Assembly: GCA_006384855.1 (NCBI GenBank)
Contig: VCJN01003306.1
Span: forward strand, 1-64,000
Length of the DNA: 64,000 nucleotides
Reading direction: 5' to 3'
From: Tetraselmis striata
Lineage: Eukaryota > Chlorophyta > Chlorodendrophyceae > Chlorodendrales > Chlorodendraceae
The translations under genes and the position numbers were made by a program. Below are positions 1 to 10,846 of the stretch, piece by piece. The notes beneath the pieces are model-generated. The model was not told the origin of the DNA. It was given only the letters and a program-made list of their open reading frames with translations, and made no database searches. Position 1 is the stretch's first letter. The number at the start of each line of letters is the position of its first letter.

Positions 1-15
1 ATGTGCGCGCGCAGC

Positions 16-61
16 GTTGTGCGGCGGTGTGCGGCGGTGTGCGGCGGTGTGCGGCGGTGTG
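16..61. repeat. 10-bp short tandem repeat
   Basis: About four head-to-tail copies of a unit close to TGTGCGGCGG sit directly before the larger satellite. Nothing coding is visible here. Confidence 0.8.
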
Positions 62-181
62 CACCGATGTTAATATAGTGTGAATATTATATCGGCCGTA
101 GACGATCAGGTCTGGCAGCACCGCCCGTGCTTGTAAATAAGCGACAATGGGTCTAGTCTCCCGCTAGTCTGTGCACCGCAA

Positions 182-1340
182 GTGCACTCCGCAAGCCTCG
201 CCTCCATCCGCGTCGGAACCGGTAGCGCGCTAGTAAGTGTTGTTGTGTGCGCACATCGTGACAACATTACACGGTGGCAATTGCAATTATTAGCGGTGGA
301 TAATGTGAAGGCGTTTTCGAAATCGACAGAGAATGAGGCGGTGCTGGCGGAGTGCATTGGCGGTGCACATAATAGCGTGTTGCTGGGGTTTTGGCTGCAT
401 CGGACGCCGTATTCCCACCCATCCGGCACGGAATGTCCGGTTTTCACACATTTGTGTGTTAATAAAGCAGTGTGAATATTACGCGTCTTTTACGCCGGGT
501 GGATGGGCATCCGGCGTCCGATGCACCCCAATTATTTGCAGCACGCTACTCTACGCACCCCCAACGCACTCCGCAAGCCTCGCCTCCATCCGCGTCGGAA
601 CCGGTAGTAAGTGTTGTTGTGTGCGCACATCGTGACAACATTACACGGTGGCAATTGCAATTAGCGGTGGACAATGTGAAGGCGTTTTCGAAATCGACGG
701 AGAATGTGGCGGTGCTGGCGGAGTGCATTGGCGGTGCACAGAATAGCGTGTTGCTGGGGTTTTGGCTGCATCGGACGCCGTATTCCCACCCATCCGGCAC
801 GGAATGTCCGGTTTTCACACATTTGTGTGTTAATAAAGTGTGAATATTACGCGTCTTTTACGCCGGGTGGGTGGGCATCCGGCGTCCGATGCACCCCAAT
901 TATTTGCAGCACGCTACTCTACGCACCCCCAACGCACTCCGCAAGCCTCGCCTCCATCCGCGTCGGAACCGGTAGTAAGTGTTGTTGCGTGCGCACATCG
1001 TGACAACATTACACGGTGGCAATTGCAATTACCGGTGGGTAATGTGAAGGCGTTTTCGAAATCGACAGAGAATGAGGCGGTGCTGGCGGAGTGCATTGGC
1101 GGTGCATAGAATAGCGTGTTGCTGGGGTTTTGGCTGCATCGGACGCCGTATTCCCACCCATCCGGCACGGAATGTCCGGTTTTCACACATTTGCGTGTGA
1201 ATATATATAGTGTGAATATTACGTAGGCGTCTTTTACGCTGGGTGGATGGGCATCCGGCGTCCGATGCACCCCGAATCTCACCAACACGCTACTCTACGC
1301 ACCCCCAACGCATTCCGCCAGCCCCCCCTCTTTCCGCGCA
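182..1340. repeat. About 370-bp satellite, roughly three copies
   Basis: Near-identical units begin at about 471 and 839, each with GTGTGAATATTACG near its start. A partial copy precedes them (182-470), and a shorter diverged piece follows (about 1209-1340). Units share the segments GGCGTTTTCGAAATCGAC and GGAATGTCCGGTTTTCACAC and differ by scattered substitutions and small indels. Reading frames on both strands recur with the unit and drift in frame at indels, so they are by-products of repetition. It could be a subtelomeric or dispersed satellite; the window edge prevents telling. Confidence 0.9.
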
Positions 1341-1424
1341 GGTCCTACGTTCCATTGTATGTATATACATACGTACATGTATTGCTCCGAAACCAGCCCA
1401 AACTTTATGAGTGCACAAGTGTAA

Positions 1425-1543
1425 ATGGGGGGGGGGGGGGGGGGGGGTGGGGGGGGGATGTGGCGGCGGGGCATCCACTCACACATACCCCGGCGATGCA
1501 TGACAGATATTACATGCCGTGGCGGGTCGGCGGGCCGACCCGG

Positions 1544-1574
<31 letters not shown>

Positions 1575-1575
1575 C
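1425..1575. repeat. Paired long poly-G tracts
   Basis: Two interrupted runs of G (about 1425-1457 and 1543-1574) flank about 85 bp of mixed sequence. They are among the longest of some thirty G or C runs in the window. Lengths of such runs are error-prone in assemblies. Confidence 0.9.
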
Positions 1576-2456
1576 GTCTATTCAACACGTGCGACAGTGT
1601 CGTTTCGTGGAGCAGTATATGTGCCCGGCCTCATTTATACCGCCCCCCTACCTGCGCTGCATGGTCTACCCCTAAGAATTACTTAGCACAAACCGCCATT
1701 ACTTAATAGGAACCTAGCACAGCCAGGCTTATATGCCCGCTTTCCCGATCAACTTCTACGCACTTTCCGTCCCTCAACCGCCGGACATGGGGGTTAAGCC
1801 GCCAGCCTCGGCAGTTGCTTAGCCAGACTTGGCATCCCGTACCGTGTCCATGGCTTCGCAGCTCTGCCGCTGGCACACGCCGAGTCCGGCGCTTGCTGCC
1901 GCGGGGTTGCGCACGCATGCACGCACGGTAATACGCCGCCGACGCCGCCACGCTTACTTCCACCACCTTCGCCAGCCGCAGCTTCGCACGCCTTTCCGCC
2001 GACATACGAAACGCACGAATCCCCCCCCGTCCCCGCGTCATGTATATTATATTCGAGGCGACTATGCGGGGCGCAGCACACGCCGCGGCGTGGGTCGGCG
2101 GAGCGACAGGCGGCGGGAGCCCTAATGGCCGGGCAGTATCCACACCCACACAGGCACCGCCGCTCACCTCCGACGCGGATGAACCGCCTCCCAAAGGAAA
2201 CATGCCGGTTGGTGGTAAGCCCAGCAGGCGTGGAGATTTGGCGCCGGTACTGGTGCGACGGAGCTGTCGCGTCAGGAACCGCACCGCATGTGGAGCAACA
2301 CATGGCGGTGCCGGCCCCACCTATGTCTAGGGCCACCTCCTCACAACACCCCGCCACGACGGCGTCGGCCACCGCCGACGGCGCCGTTGCGGGGGGGGCG
2401 CCCTGCCAGGCGACGATGAGGCGCCTGGTGCGCCGCGTCAGGAGGCGGAGGAGGCC
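1576..2456. other. Spacer without a recognisable gene
   Basis: Several overlapping open frames exist on both strands (for example 1703-2546, minus). They are Ala/Arg/Pro-rich, mutually overlapping and match no family I recognise, as expected by chance in GC-rich DNA. Confidence 0.5.
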
Positions 2457-2930
2457 GTGGTCGAGGCGACTGATCGGGCTGAGGGGGTTGTCGAGGCGAG
2501 CGAGGCTGCGCTCGCGCCACCCGCCCCGCAGCCACCTGCGGGACATGCCGACTTGCTCGTCGCCATGTTGACCGGAGCACTACGAGCAGTGGCGGGAGGC
2601 GGCCACATGCACTATCATGTGCGTGTCCTGGCCGGACGCCCGTCATGCGTGGACTGCGGCCAACGGACGGACTGGGAGTGTTGCTGCGACGGCACCCCGG
2701 CTTTGTGCGGCCCCAAGTACCCATGCATGGCGACCCATCAGCGGGAAGTCCCCTGCCCGACCACGGCCACGGTGAGGGCGGAGTTCCGCCATGTCAGGGA
2801 CGCGTTCCACGACGCGACTCGCGCCGCCGTGTGTGAGGCTTCCGAGAAGGCACGCGCGGCTGGTAGGGTGCGCAGGGTGAGGCGGCGGACGGCCCAGGAG
2901 CTGAAGGAGAGCGAGACATGCCGTCAGTGA
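2457..2930 (+). pseudogene. piggyBac-like transposase C-terminal Cys-rich fragment
   Basis: An open frame ends with a Cys/His pattern, CVDCGQRTDWECCC followed by LC, a further Cys and TH, spaced like the RING-like Cys-rich domain at the C-terminus of piggyBac transposases. A basic tail follows (RRVRRRTAQELK) and then the stop at 2930. No upstream catalytic DDD core is readable in this frame, so this looks like a remnant or a last exon. Assignment rests on Cys spacing alone; another zinc-binding fold is possible. Confidence 0.4.
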
Positions 2931-2956
2931 GGTCGGGCGCAATGTCATTGGGTGGG

Positions 2957-3105
2957 GCACACGGACGTGTAAAACTTGCACTTTGCGCGTACTGCTGGGT
3001 TACATCCAGGCTGCGTCACACTATGCAACCGGAAAGGCTGCGTTGCTACTGCAAACAATGCGACGCCTCACTCTGTAGCAACCGCTGCCGCGCCTATCCC
3101 ACAGC
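2957..3105 (+). pseudogene. Second piggyBac-like Cys-rich fragment
   Basis: The frame reads RLRCYCKQCDASLCSNRC followed by AYP, a C-x-C-x2-C-x4-C-x3-C order resembling the second half of a piggyBac Cys-rich domain. It lies just downstream of the first fragment and inside a local duplication whose second copy (3161-3283) has lost the frame. Too short for a firm family call. Confidence 0.35.
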
Positions 3106-3283
3106 CGCTGCCCCCCCCCCCCCCCCCCCCCGCGCGGGATCCCCGCCATCAGCAGCTTGCACTTGCACTTTGCGCGTACTGCTGGGTTACATCCAGGCGG
3201 CGTCACACCGGAAAGGCTGCGTTGCTACTGCAAACGATGCTACGCCTCACTCGGTAGCAACCGCTGCCCCGCCCATCCCACTC
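2974..3283 (+). repeat. Local direct duplication around a poly-C run
   Basis: Sequence from 2974 (ACTTGCACTTTGCGCGTACT) recurs at 3161 and continues similarly to about 3283, with an internal deletion in the second copy. A C run at about 3113-3131 separates the copies. Confidence 0.85.
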
Positions 3284-3344
3284 GGGATGCTGAGAGCAGC
3301 TAAAGGGCACCGGGGGCGGGGCAAGAGGGAGCAGGGCCAATGAT

Positions 3345-3880
3345 TGTGGAAGAGCGGGGACCCGCTTGCATGCCATCGTATAATATCTTGCACAATATCT
3401 GTTGCTGCACTCATATCTCACATCACTAGCTTAGCTATAGTGATCCCCCCCCCCCCCCCCCCCCCCCCCCGCACCGCGTACGCACAAGCCTGGGTATACG
3501 CATCAACTGCCCGCCGGGATGAGAAACTGGTATTGGTAGTGTGTCTGTGGGGTGGAGGGGGGGGGGCAAAAGAGCTGCCAATTGCTGCCAAGCTGGTGCG
3601 TTACATTGGGGCAGGCGCTGGGCAGACAATTGAGGCTCGCTTCAGAGCATTGTCTAGTGCCTATGCGGCTGCGCCGCCTCCGCCGCATGCAGACTCTGCG
3701 GGCTCACCAGCACCGCCACCTCAGTCATGCGGCCCTGCATCCCGCAGCCCGCCGCCGTCAGCCAGATCAGAGGTATCCAGAAGCCAGTGCTGGGGTTGTT
3801 GCGGCATGACCGCATAGTTTTCAGCGGCTGCCGTCCACAGCTTGTAATGCATCCCTTTCCGCCGATTCCGCTGTATGCGC
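3345..3880. other. Spacer, no gene seen
   Basis: Contains a C run at about 3446-3470 and a G run near 3559. Open frames are low complexity and not family-like. Confidence 0.5.
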
Positions 3881-4503
3881 TGTCTTGGCGCCGCGCTGCC
3901 CCGGCCGCCGCTGTCTTGGCGCCGCGCTGCCCCGGCCGCCGCTGTCTTGGCGCCGCGCTGCCCCGGCCGCCGCTGTCTTGGCGCCGCGCTGCCCCGGCCG
4001 CCGCTGTCTTGGCGCCGCGCTGCCCCGGCCGCCGCTGTCTTGGCGCCGCGCTGCCCCGGCCGCCGCTGTCTTGGCGCCGCGCTGCCCCGGCCGCCGCTGT
4101 CTTGGCGCCGCGCTGCCCCGGCCGCCGCTGTCTTGGCGCCGCGCTGCCCCGGCCGCCGCGCCTTGGCGCCGCGCTGCCCCGGCCGCCGCGCCTTGGCGCC
4201 GCGCTGCCCCGGCCGCCGCGCCTTGGCGCCGCGCTGCCCCGGCCGCCGCGCCTTGGCGCCGCGCTCCCCCGGCCGCCGCGCCTTGGCGCCGCGCTGCCCC
4301 GGCCGCCGCGCCTTGGCGCCGCGCTGCCCCGGCCGCCGCGCCTTGGCGCCGCGCTGCCCCGGCCGCCGCGCCTTGGCGCCGCGCTGCCCCGGCCGCCGCG
4401 CCTTGGCGCCGCGCTGCCCCGGCCGCCGCGCCTTGGCGCCGCGCTGCCCCGGCCGCCGCGCCTTGGCGCCGCGCTGCCCCGGCCGCCGCGCCTTGGCGCC
4501 GCG
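3881..4503. repeat. GC-rich minisatellite, 31-bp then 30-bp units
   Basis: About nine 31-bp units beginning TGTCTTGGCGCC are followed from about 4161 by about eleven 30-bp units beginning CCTTGGCGCC. The switch is the replacement of CTGT by a shorter joint, after which the new unit was amplified. One unit near 4261 has a point change (CTCCCC). All three plus frames and one minus frame stay open because the unit lacks stops, so the Arg/Ala/Pro-rich open frames here are not evidence of genes. Confidence 0.95.
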
Positions 4504-4575
4504 CGGGGTATCGAGTCCTCCCCTCCCTAGTGAGCGCGTCCACCTGCGCCTTGCGCTCGGGGCCGTCCTCCTCCG

Positions 4576-6137
4576 TCACCACATTCTGCAACCCCCACCG
4601 CGTAACGAACCACGCAGCTCCTTGCATGCGCTTGTACATGTGCCCAAGCACCGCCTAGGGACGCGAAGCTCCTTCTCGGTCATGATCGCCTTCACCCGGG
4701 CCTCCTCGAGCAGCGGACCGGCGTTAAGAATGGAAAACGTTTCCATGTGGTGCAAGCAGTCCTCCATGACCCAGCCGGACTGCACCGTCACCTTGCCTGA
4801 CCCTGCAGTCATGGAGGGGAATGCCGTCACGCCCACGCCCACGCCCACGCCCACGCCCGGGGGGGGGGGGGGGGGTTACCTTTCGATTTTGGACACTGCA
4901 AACGAAGGGCGCAACCCGCGTTCAAAGTTGCTGGGTATCGGGACTAAAGCCTGGCGCCGGTCTTCCTGCTTCATAGCTCGGAATCCAATGTGGCCCTGCA
5001 CGGTGACAAATTTCCTCCAGAAGTCCCTTCCCAAGCCAAAAAAAAACAGGTGGAACGGCGCGAGGGGGAAGAGGTTGATCATGTTGACATAGCCCAGGAC
5101 CACATGCACATGGCACACGCCATGGCAGCCAGTGTTCTGCTTGGCCTCCGCCAGCCGGGTTGTGTTGAACGCACGCCGGGCAAGGTGCGTGATTCACTGG
5201 ACATACAAGTCATCGCCTTGATGGACGGTTACCAAGCGAGCCTCCCCGTCCGCATCCACAGTGGGGTGCTCCTGGGCAGCCGCCATAGCCTCCACAACCT
5301 GCCACGCCGACCGGGTGGGTGCGTGTGATTCCATACAACCGCAGGTGAGTGGTGCCACCAGCACACAGGCCGGGCCCACTCACCTCTGAACGCAGAAGGT
5401 CCACAATGTCACCGTCCTCGAAAACAGCGCGCCACTGGGTCGCCCCGCCGTAGTCCTCCAACACCCACTCGGTAACGACGCCGGTTATCACGCCGTAGTG
5501 CCATACTCCCCGGAACTTCTTGGCGATGACCTTCATGTAGAAGTCGCCGGGATCGCCTTTCCATATCACGCCCTCATCGCGGGTTCGACGCCCGCCGGCG
5601 GCCACGAGGCGCGTCGATGTCCATACCGTCTTCGCCAACGGGGTCCTCCCCCACGCCCATCACATCGTCCACCTTCGAGCCGCCGTCGTCCGAGACCGGC
5701 GCCGGCGGGCCGTTTCCGACGGCTGCAGCTACTCCTGCTGCCGCGCTTGTTGCTGCTGTTGCTGCTGCTGCTGCTGCCGCCCCTGCTGCTGCTGGTTGTG
5801 ATATGGCGGCCTTGCGGCGCAACTTAGCCGCACGCTTCAACGAGTGGCTACAGTTCGGGTATTTCCGGAAGTGCCGCTCTCGCGCCGTCCTTTCACTACT
5901 ACCCGTCACGATGCCGTGGCAGTGCTTGCATGTGTACACGCCATCCTTCGACACACTCGCTATCCATCCCTTTGCCGGCATGCCTGCTGCCGCGCGCGGG
6001 GGGCGGGGGGGGGGGGGGGTTGAGAGTTGGGGTGGATGTAACCCACCACCGGCAGGCAACACAGATGCGAGTGCGCGGCTGTCCGCGCTTGATTCAACGG
6101 TGAGCGGCGGTGACCGTGAGGCGACCCCGTACTTCAT
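4576..6137 (-). pseudogene. Broken transposase-like gene with Zn-finger and Tudor/chromo-like segments
   Basis: Read on the minus strand, three conserved-looking blocks follow one another. First (about 5990-5830) is a Cys/His block, YTCKHCHGIVTG then H and YPNC, of BED-finger type. Second (about 5570-5390) is GVWHYGVITGVV followed by FEDGDIVDLL, resembling a small chromatin-reader-like barrel. Third (about 5080-4880) is FHLFFFGLGRDFWRKF, reminiscent of the D/H-x-LLGL segment of large eukaryotic transposases, followed by VTVQSGWVMEDCLHH in 4800-4740. The blocks lie in different frames separated by a frame change near 5600 and a poly-G at 4860. That suggests introns or decay. The whole could also be a host gene; the family is not established. 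Confidence 0.35.
4827..4875. repeat. Hexamer repeat CACGCC and poly-G
   Basis: Five or so copies of a CACGCC-type hexamer run directly into a G tract. Confidence 0.85.
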
Positions 6138-6179
6138 GCGCGTGCTGGGGCGTTACACAATCATCAGCAGTTAGGGCGG

Positions 6180-6577
6180 CTGCATTAAAACGCGCACCTA
6201 CGAACACCACCTACCGCCTACCACCTACCGTACCACCTACATCCGCCCACACCTCCGCCCGTCGTGCCGCACATCGCGGCACACCGCGGGGTCAGCGGTC
6301 AGCGATGTGCGGTCAGCGATGTGCGGCGATGTGCAATGAGTGCGTACATCCGCCTGTACTTAGCCCGGGTGCTCCGCGTCGGCGGGCGACACGCGAGCCC
6401 GCGTGCGCATATCAATTTGATGAAATTATGGAAACGAGAAATTCATATAGTACTTTACAGGTCGCGCGCGATAGTCGTCGCTACTGGGTATGAAATCCAC
6501 GTCCCTCGTCCGTCCCGTATCGTCCCCGTATGTCGTCGTTCGTCACCAGTAGGGCACATTTACGTCACATCTGAATC
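6180..6577. other. Spacer downstream of the MULE gene
   Basis: Short direct repeats occur (CACCTACCGC-type near 6200 and GGTCAGCGATGTGC near 6295). I searched by eye for MULE terminal inverted repeats shared with 9915-10400 and found none that convinced me. Confidence 0.4.
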
Positions 6578-9500
6578 TCACAGTGTCCCACGCACAACGT
6601 CAGGGTTCAACACAACAGAAGCGGAAGCGCGACTCAGCACGTGGCCTGACGCGTGCATCGAACCGCCGCCCATCTCAGTCGGTGCAGACGCGAAGCCCTT
6701 CAGGGCTGAGTACAACCCCTCGTGTGCGTTGGTGTCGATAGCTCGCTCGATTGCCTTCTTAGCCTCGCCTAGCAAGGTACCCCATAGCCGCTTGAGTGTG
6801 AGATCCTTAGCGAGCTGCGTGTTGCTCTCCTCGTCAGTGCCGGAGGCCGTCTGTGGACAATCGGTAGGACTGGGGTAGAGTAGACGCTGGCAGGTGAAAT
6901 GCACTTGGGGGCTAGCAGGGTTGTCGAAGGTGTGCAGCCGTACCGACGAGGGACTGAGTGGTTGTGCTTGCTTGAACCAGAGGTCGTTCACCAAGCCCCT
7001 GTGGAAGGTGGCCGCTGTGCTGCAGCACAGCACTGCCCAGTAGTGCCGGCAAGGTACTCCACAGCGCACGCCGGACCCGCAAGTGCAAGTGTGCGCCTGG
7101 TAAGCATCCCGGCCCTGAAGCTTGTCGTGTAGCATAACGAAGTGGGGGTTGGTGGGCTTGTCCGTCACAGTGTGCAAGATGCCAACCTTGAAGCATCTCA
7201 GGTCAGCATGGTGCTGCGCAGGCACAGCTCCTCGAAGGTCTGCTGCGGTCTGGAACCGAGGGTGGTCAGCGAGGTCTGGGTCAATGGACGGAAATGGCCG
7301 GAGGTCGGCCGTAGTAGTAGTAGACGGATCATCCACCAAGGTGAGGGGCACCTCTGTAGCCATGTAGTTTGCACCCGCCATCATTTGTTTCTGCATCATC
7401 GCCATCCCGTAGCCTGTGAGTGCCTCCTTCATCTCCTCCGTGATTGCTGGGTAGCAACTAGCCGCGTATGTTCTCGCGCTCGTTGCATGCACCTGCACAC
7501 CGCCATTGTTCATCAAATGAAAACAAAATAGGCTACACGAGTATCGTGTCAATCAAGCACTTCTGGTATACAGCATATGTGCGGGGTATACCTCATCCTT
7601 GGCTGAAGCAACAACTAACTTCGCTTCTTCTCGCGCCTCCTTCAGTAGCACTTGATCAAACAACTTGGAGAGTGGACTCTGGCCGGACAAATGTGCCTTG
7701 AAGTGGCGGTTCAGACCCTCGCCACGTTGTGTTGACACAGCGCCGGTGGAAAACCTGTTGTGCCTAAAGCCTGCCCAGTACCTGACATTGGGAGTAAGGT
7801 GGTTGTCAAGGTACGGCGCTGCCTTAGGCCAACGTTGTTTGAGGGCATTGTACTCCTCCCAAAAAACTGTCTCCGACATGTATTGCTGGCACTGCTTGAA
7901 TTCTGAAGAGAAGTCATGGTAACTGCCGGCCAGCGCGGACATGAGATGCTTCCGAAGATTCTGGTGGAGATGCCATAAGCACCACAAGTGCAAAGCCAGC
8001 GGGAAGATAGATGCCACGGCCGCACAGACTCCTGGATCCGCATCTGTTAGGAGTAGCTGTGGAGGAATTCCAACTGCTTCAAGGTAACACTGTAGCTGCC
8101 ACTCATAGTCTGTTGTGGCCTCCTTTGAGGAAAGAGCAATAGCAAGCAACACTGTTTGACCATGCCTGCACACACACAAGATCACAAAAGGGGGTGTAAC
8201 TTGCCAAATTGCGGCGCAGCGCGAAAAGCGGGGATGGATGGAGCTGAGCGGCGACGGCAGAGCTGCTGGGTGTGGGCGGCGGGAGGGCTGGCGCGACACA
8301 AGGGTAGCGCCATATACCACCGCGCATTGGGGTTGGAGAGTGGGGGGGGGGGGTAAAGGTGACACATGACATCGGGCAGCGCCAACATGAAACGTGGCTG
8401 GAGGAAGGGTGCACACCGGTTAGGAGCTGAGAACAACCCGCATGGTAGCTTGAAGCGGTTGGTCTTGTAGGTGTTGTCATGGATGATAACTTGATAAAGG
8501 TCATAGGCCATGTCTCGTTGCCTCGGGCTCATCCAGAAGAGATGGGTGAGTCGATTCGTCACGGGGTCGACTTTGAACCTGCATGAATGAGCATGTTGGA
8601 TCAGTTTGCGATCCAACTGCATCATCGTATTTGTGTGATCATTTGTTGGCGCGATTACCTCACAAACCATCTGCCATCCTCTTGCTGCAAACGCAGGAGC
8701 TCCTGCAGCAGCAGACTAGCATCCATACTCCCCCCGCCTGTTGGAGTTCTTATGTTGACAACGTCTTTCACAGTGATAAGCGGGGCGTTGGGAAACTTTT
8801 TCCTGAAGCATGTAAGGACGTCCTCCGGGGCAATTCCTGCGTTAGCTAGAGAAGTGATGAATTCCTGCATGTCTACGGTAAGGTTGGCCACCCGGTTTTG
8901 GTAGGACTGGACCAACTCTGAAAGTGGTCGGTGGTTGTGCTTCATGTTTGTTGTAGCCAGCTTCCACAAGCCATCAACCTGCCGCCGGACGTTCAATCTG
9001 GACAGCACAAACATATAAGTCGCATGTTGTAAAAAACACTATTTGCTAAGCATTTGGTATGATTTGAAGCCTGACTGGACACGCACAAATAGGGGAGGAG
9101 GGAAGGGGGGGGGGGGGCTTTCCCACCTGAATGGGCACATATCTTCCCCGGGAAGAGCATACTGGTTGCCCTTAGCGCGTCGCTGGGATGGGTTGAGACA
9201 GTTGTCTCCCGCTTTTCCGGATGCCTTCCTCCCTTTCCGCCTGCACACGAAGGTGGCCTTCCCTTGCTTGAGGTCGGCACTTTTTTGAACGAGGTTGAAC
9301 CCGCAGGCTTTGGCCCACTCTTGGCACTCTCCTCTGCAGATTTCGAGCGTGGTGGCGCGGGAAAGGTCTGGCGCATCGGGGCAACTAGGCCCATACCACT
9401 CGTTCGCAATGTCATTCGTTTCAGTTTGGGGATATTGATCGGTCCTTGGGGGGCACTCGTCTCGACGCTGGGGAGCCGAGTCGTCAACGGGTGCACAGAT

Positions 9501-9839
9501 GACCGGCGTTGTGCGAGGGTCCGTCCCGTCGACGAGTGCGTCGTGCGCCGCCTCCCTTGTTTGCTGGTCAATGACGAGATTCTTGTTGCAACCACAGTCA
9601 TTGACGTCCTCGCTGCCGTTGACAGTCGCGGCGCACATAGCGTGGAAGTGGCCGCCGCAAGAACGACAACGGTGCTGAGAGGTGCCCACCTCGATCAGAC
9701 GCCTCACCCCGCAGGGCCGGACACAGCAGCGCTGCTGGTCTTCAAACGGCGGGACCCCGTCCACGTCCTCGTCGTCCCAAAATTTATCCTCCTCATGTTG
9801 CCCGGGGTCGTATGGTTGCGTCGTCGGCAGTGCCTCCAT
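6578..9839 (-). CDS. MULE (Mutator-like) transposase, apparently intact, five exons
   Basis: Exons (transcript order) 9839-9127, 8997-8659, 8578-8417, 8165-7592 and 7492-6578 join in frame to about 900 codons. An upstream in-frame ATG at 9914 would add 25 residues; 9839 has the better context (CACCATGG). The N-terminus has a Cys/His zinc-binding block (CCVRPC, then CRSCGGHFHAMC). A FAR1/WRKY-GCM1-like DNA-binding segment follows, ending NMKHNHRPL. The MULE catalytic core shows candidate acidic residues in IIHDNTYKTN, LLTDADPG and RGEGLNRHFK. A SWIM zinc finger follows, CTCGSGVRCGVPCRHYW. All introns have GT-AG ends. This enzyme would cut and paste DNA in the nucleus. Absence of frame damage suggests a recent insertion or domestication. 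TIRs were not found. Confidence 0.85.
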
Positions 9840-9914
9840 GGTGAGTGAGGAAGAGCGTGGTGGTGGTGGTTTCGGGGGGGCGGGGGGGGGGGCGGGGGAT
9901 ATGGGATTGGTCAA

Positions 9915-10846
9915 AGCGCAACTCAGTCACTGGTGCTGTGTATGGTACTCGGCCGGGCGCGGGCACGACGCGCCGGCGGGAGCCGCGCGTACTCGTACGC
10001 GTACGTGCCGTACAGGGGGGATGCACATCCTGGGATGAAGATCCCCAGGATCGGGATAGACAATTCCTAAATATAAGGCTTTCTGATGTCGTGCGGCCAA
10101 GTCGCGAGGATTTGTACAGTACATCAGTTACCAGTACCTGGTACCATCAGATAGCGCCGAATGCTGACCCGCCTCATGCCCGGCCATCATATGAATGAAC
10201 ACAGTCGTCATATGTTATCAGGTCCTTTCGCCAGAGATCAGAGTAGAGCGTGCCAGTAACGATGGCCTGAGATAGCAGTCGCTACATATTTTGTCGTGTA
10301 GTCGCTAGTAATCGTTACCAGGGCTGCCCTGCGACGGAGGCGAGGACAGAAATAATAACTACGCTGCACATGCGCGCAATGGAGGCAGCGAATTCAGAGG
10401 GCAGCGCCGCGGCCATCCGCCACCGCACTTGCCCGTCTTGCCTGTCGCTTCGTCGTTTGCCAGTGTAAACGTATCCGGCTAGCAAGTCGCTCTATTTGTC
10501 GGGGACGGCACGCCTGTTCCAACTCAGTACAGCTTGCCGGGGCGAAACCCGCGCGGGCCTTCACTCGGAAGGCGGGAAGGGTTATTAGCACGCACCGCAT
10601 GCCGCCCTGTTAGACGCAGCGGGCAAAGCCGCAAGCCGCAGGACCGGTTCGCCCCCCCCCCCCCCCCCCCCCCCCCCGACCCCCCTCCGGCTCATCTCTT
10701 CACATACATAGCAGCTACCTGTCTCCCTTTCCGACTCAGCAGGTGTGCCTTCGGCATAGGGGGTTGTCCGGCCTCAGCTCGGGGTACGGCGGCGGAGCCC
10801 CCGCTAGCGGAGCTTCGCCCCCCCGGCGGGCTGCGCCTCGGCCGCC
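9915..10846. other. Spacer between MULE and SAXO-like gene
   Basis: Holds one TAGTCGCTA motif (10299-10307), a near-match at 10276 and a C run at about 10653-10677. No gene recognised. The shared promoter region of the divergent genes is expected here, but no clear element can be pointed to. Confidence 0.4.

Noticed and set aside
1703-2571. Overlapping 150-250-codon frames on both strands
   Set aside because: Mutually antisense, arginine/alanine biased and domain-free.
3727-5092. Long Arg/Ala/Pro-rich open frames (up to about 405 codons) in three plus frames and one minus frame
   Set aside because: They are produced by the stop-free 31/30-bp minisatellite; all frames are equally open.
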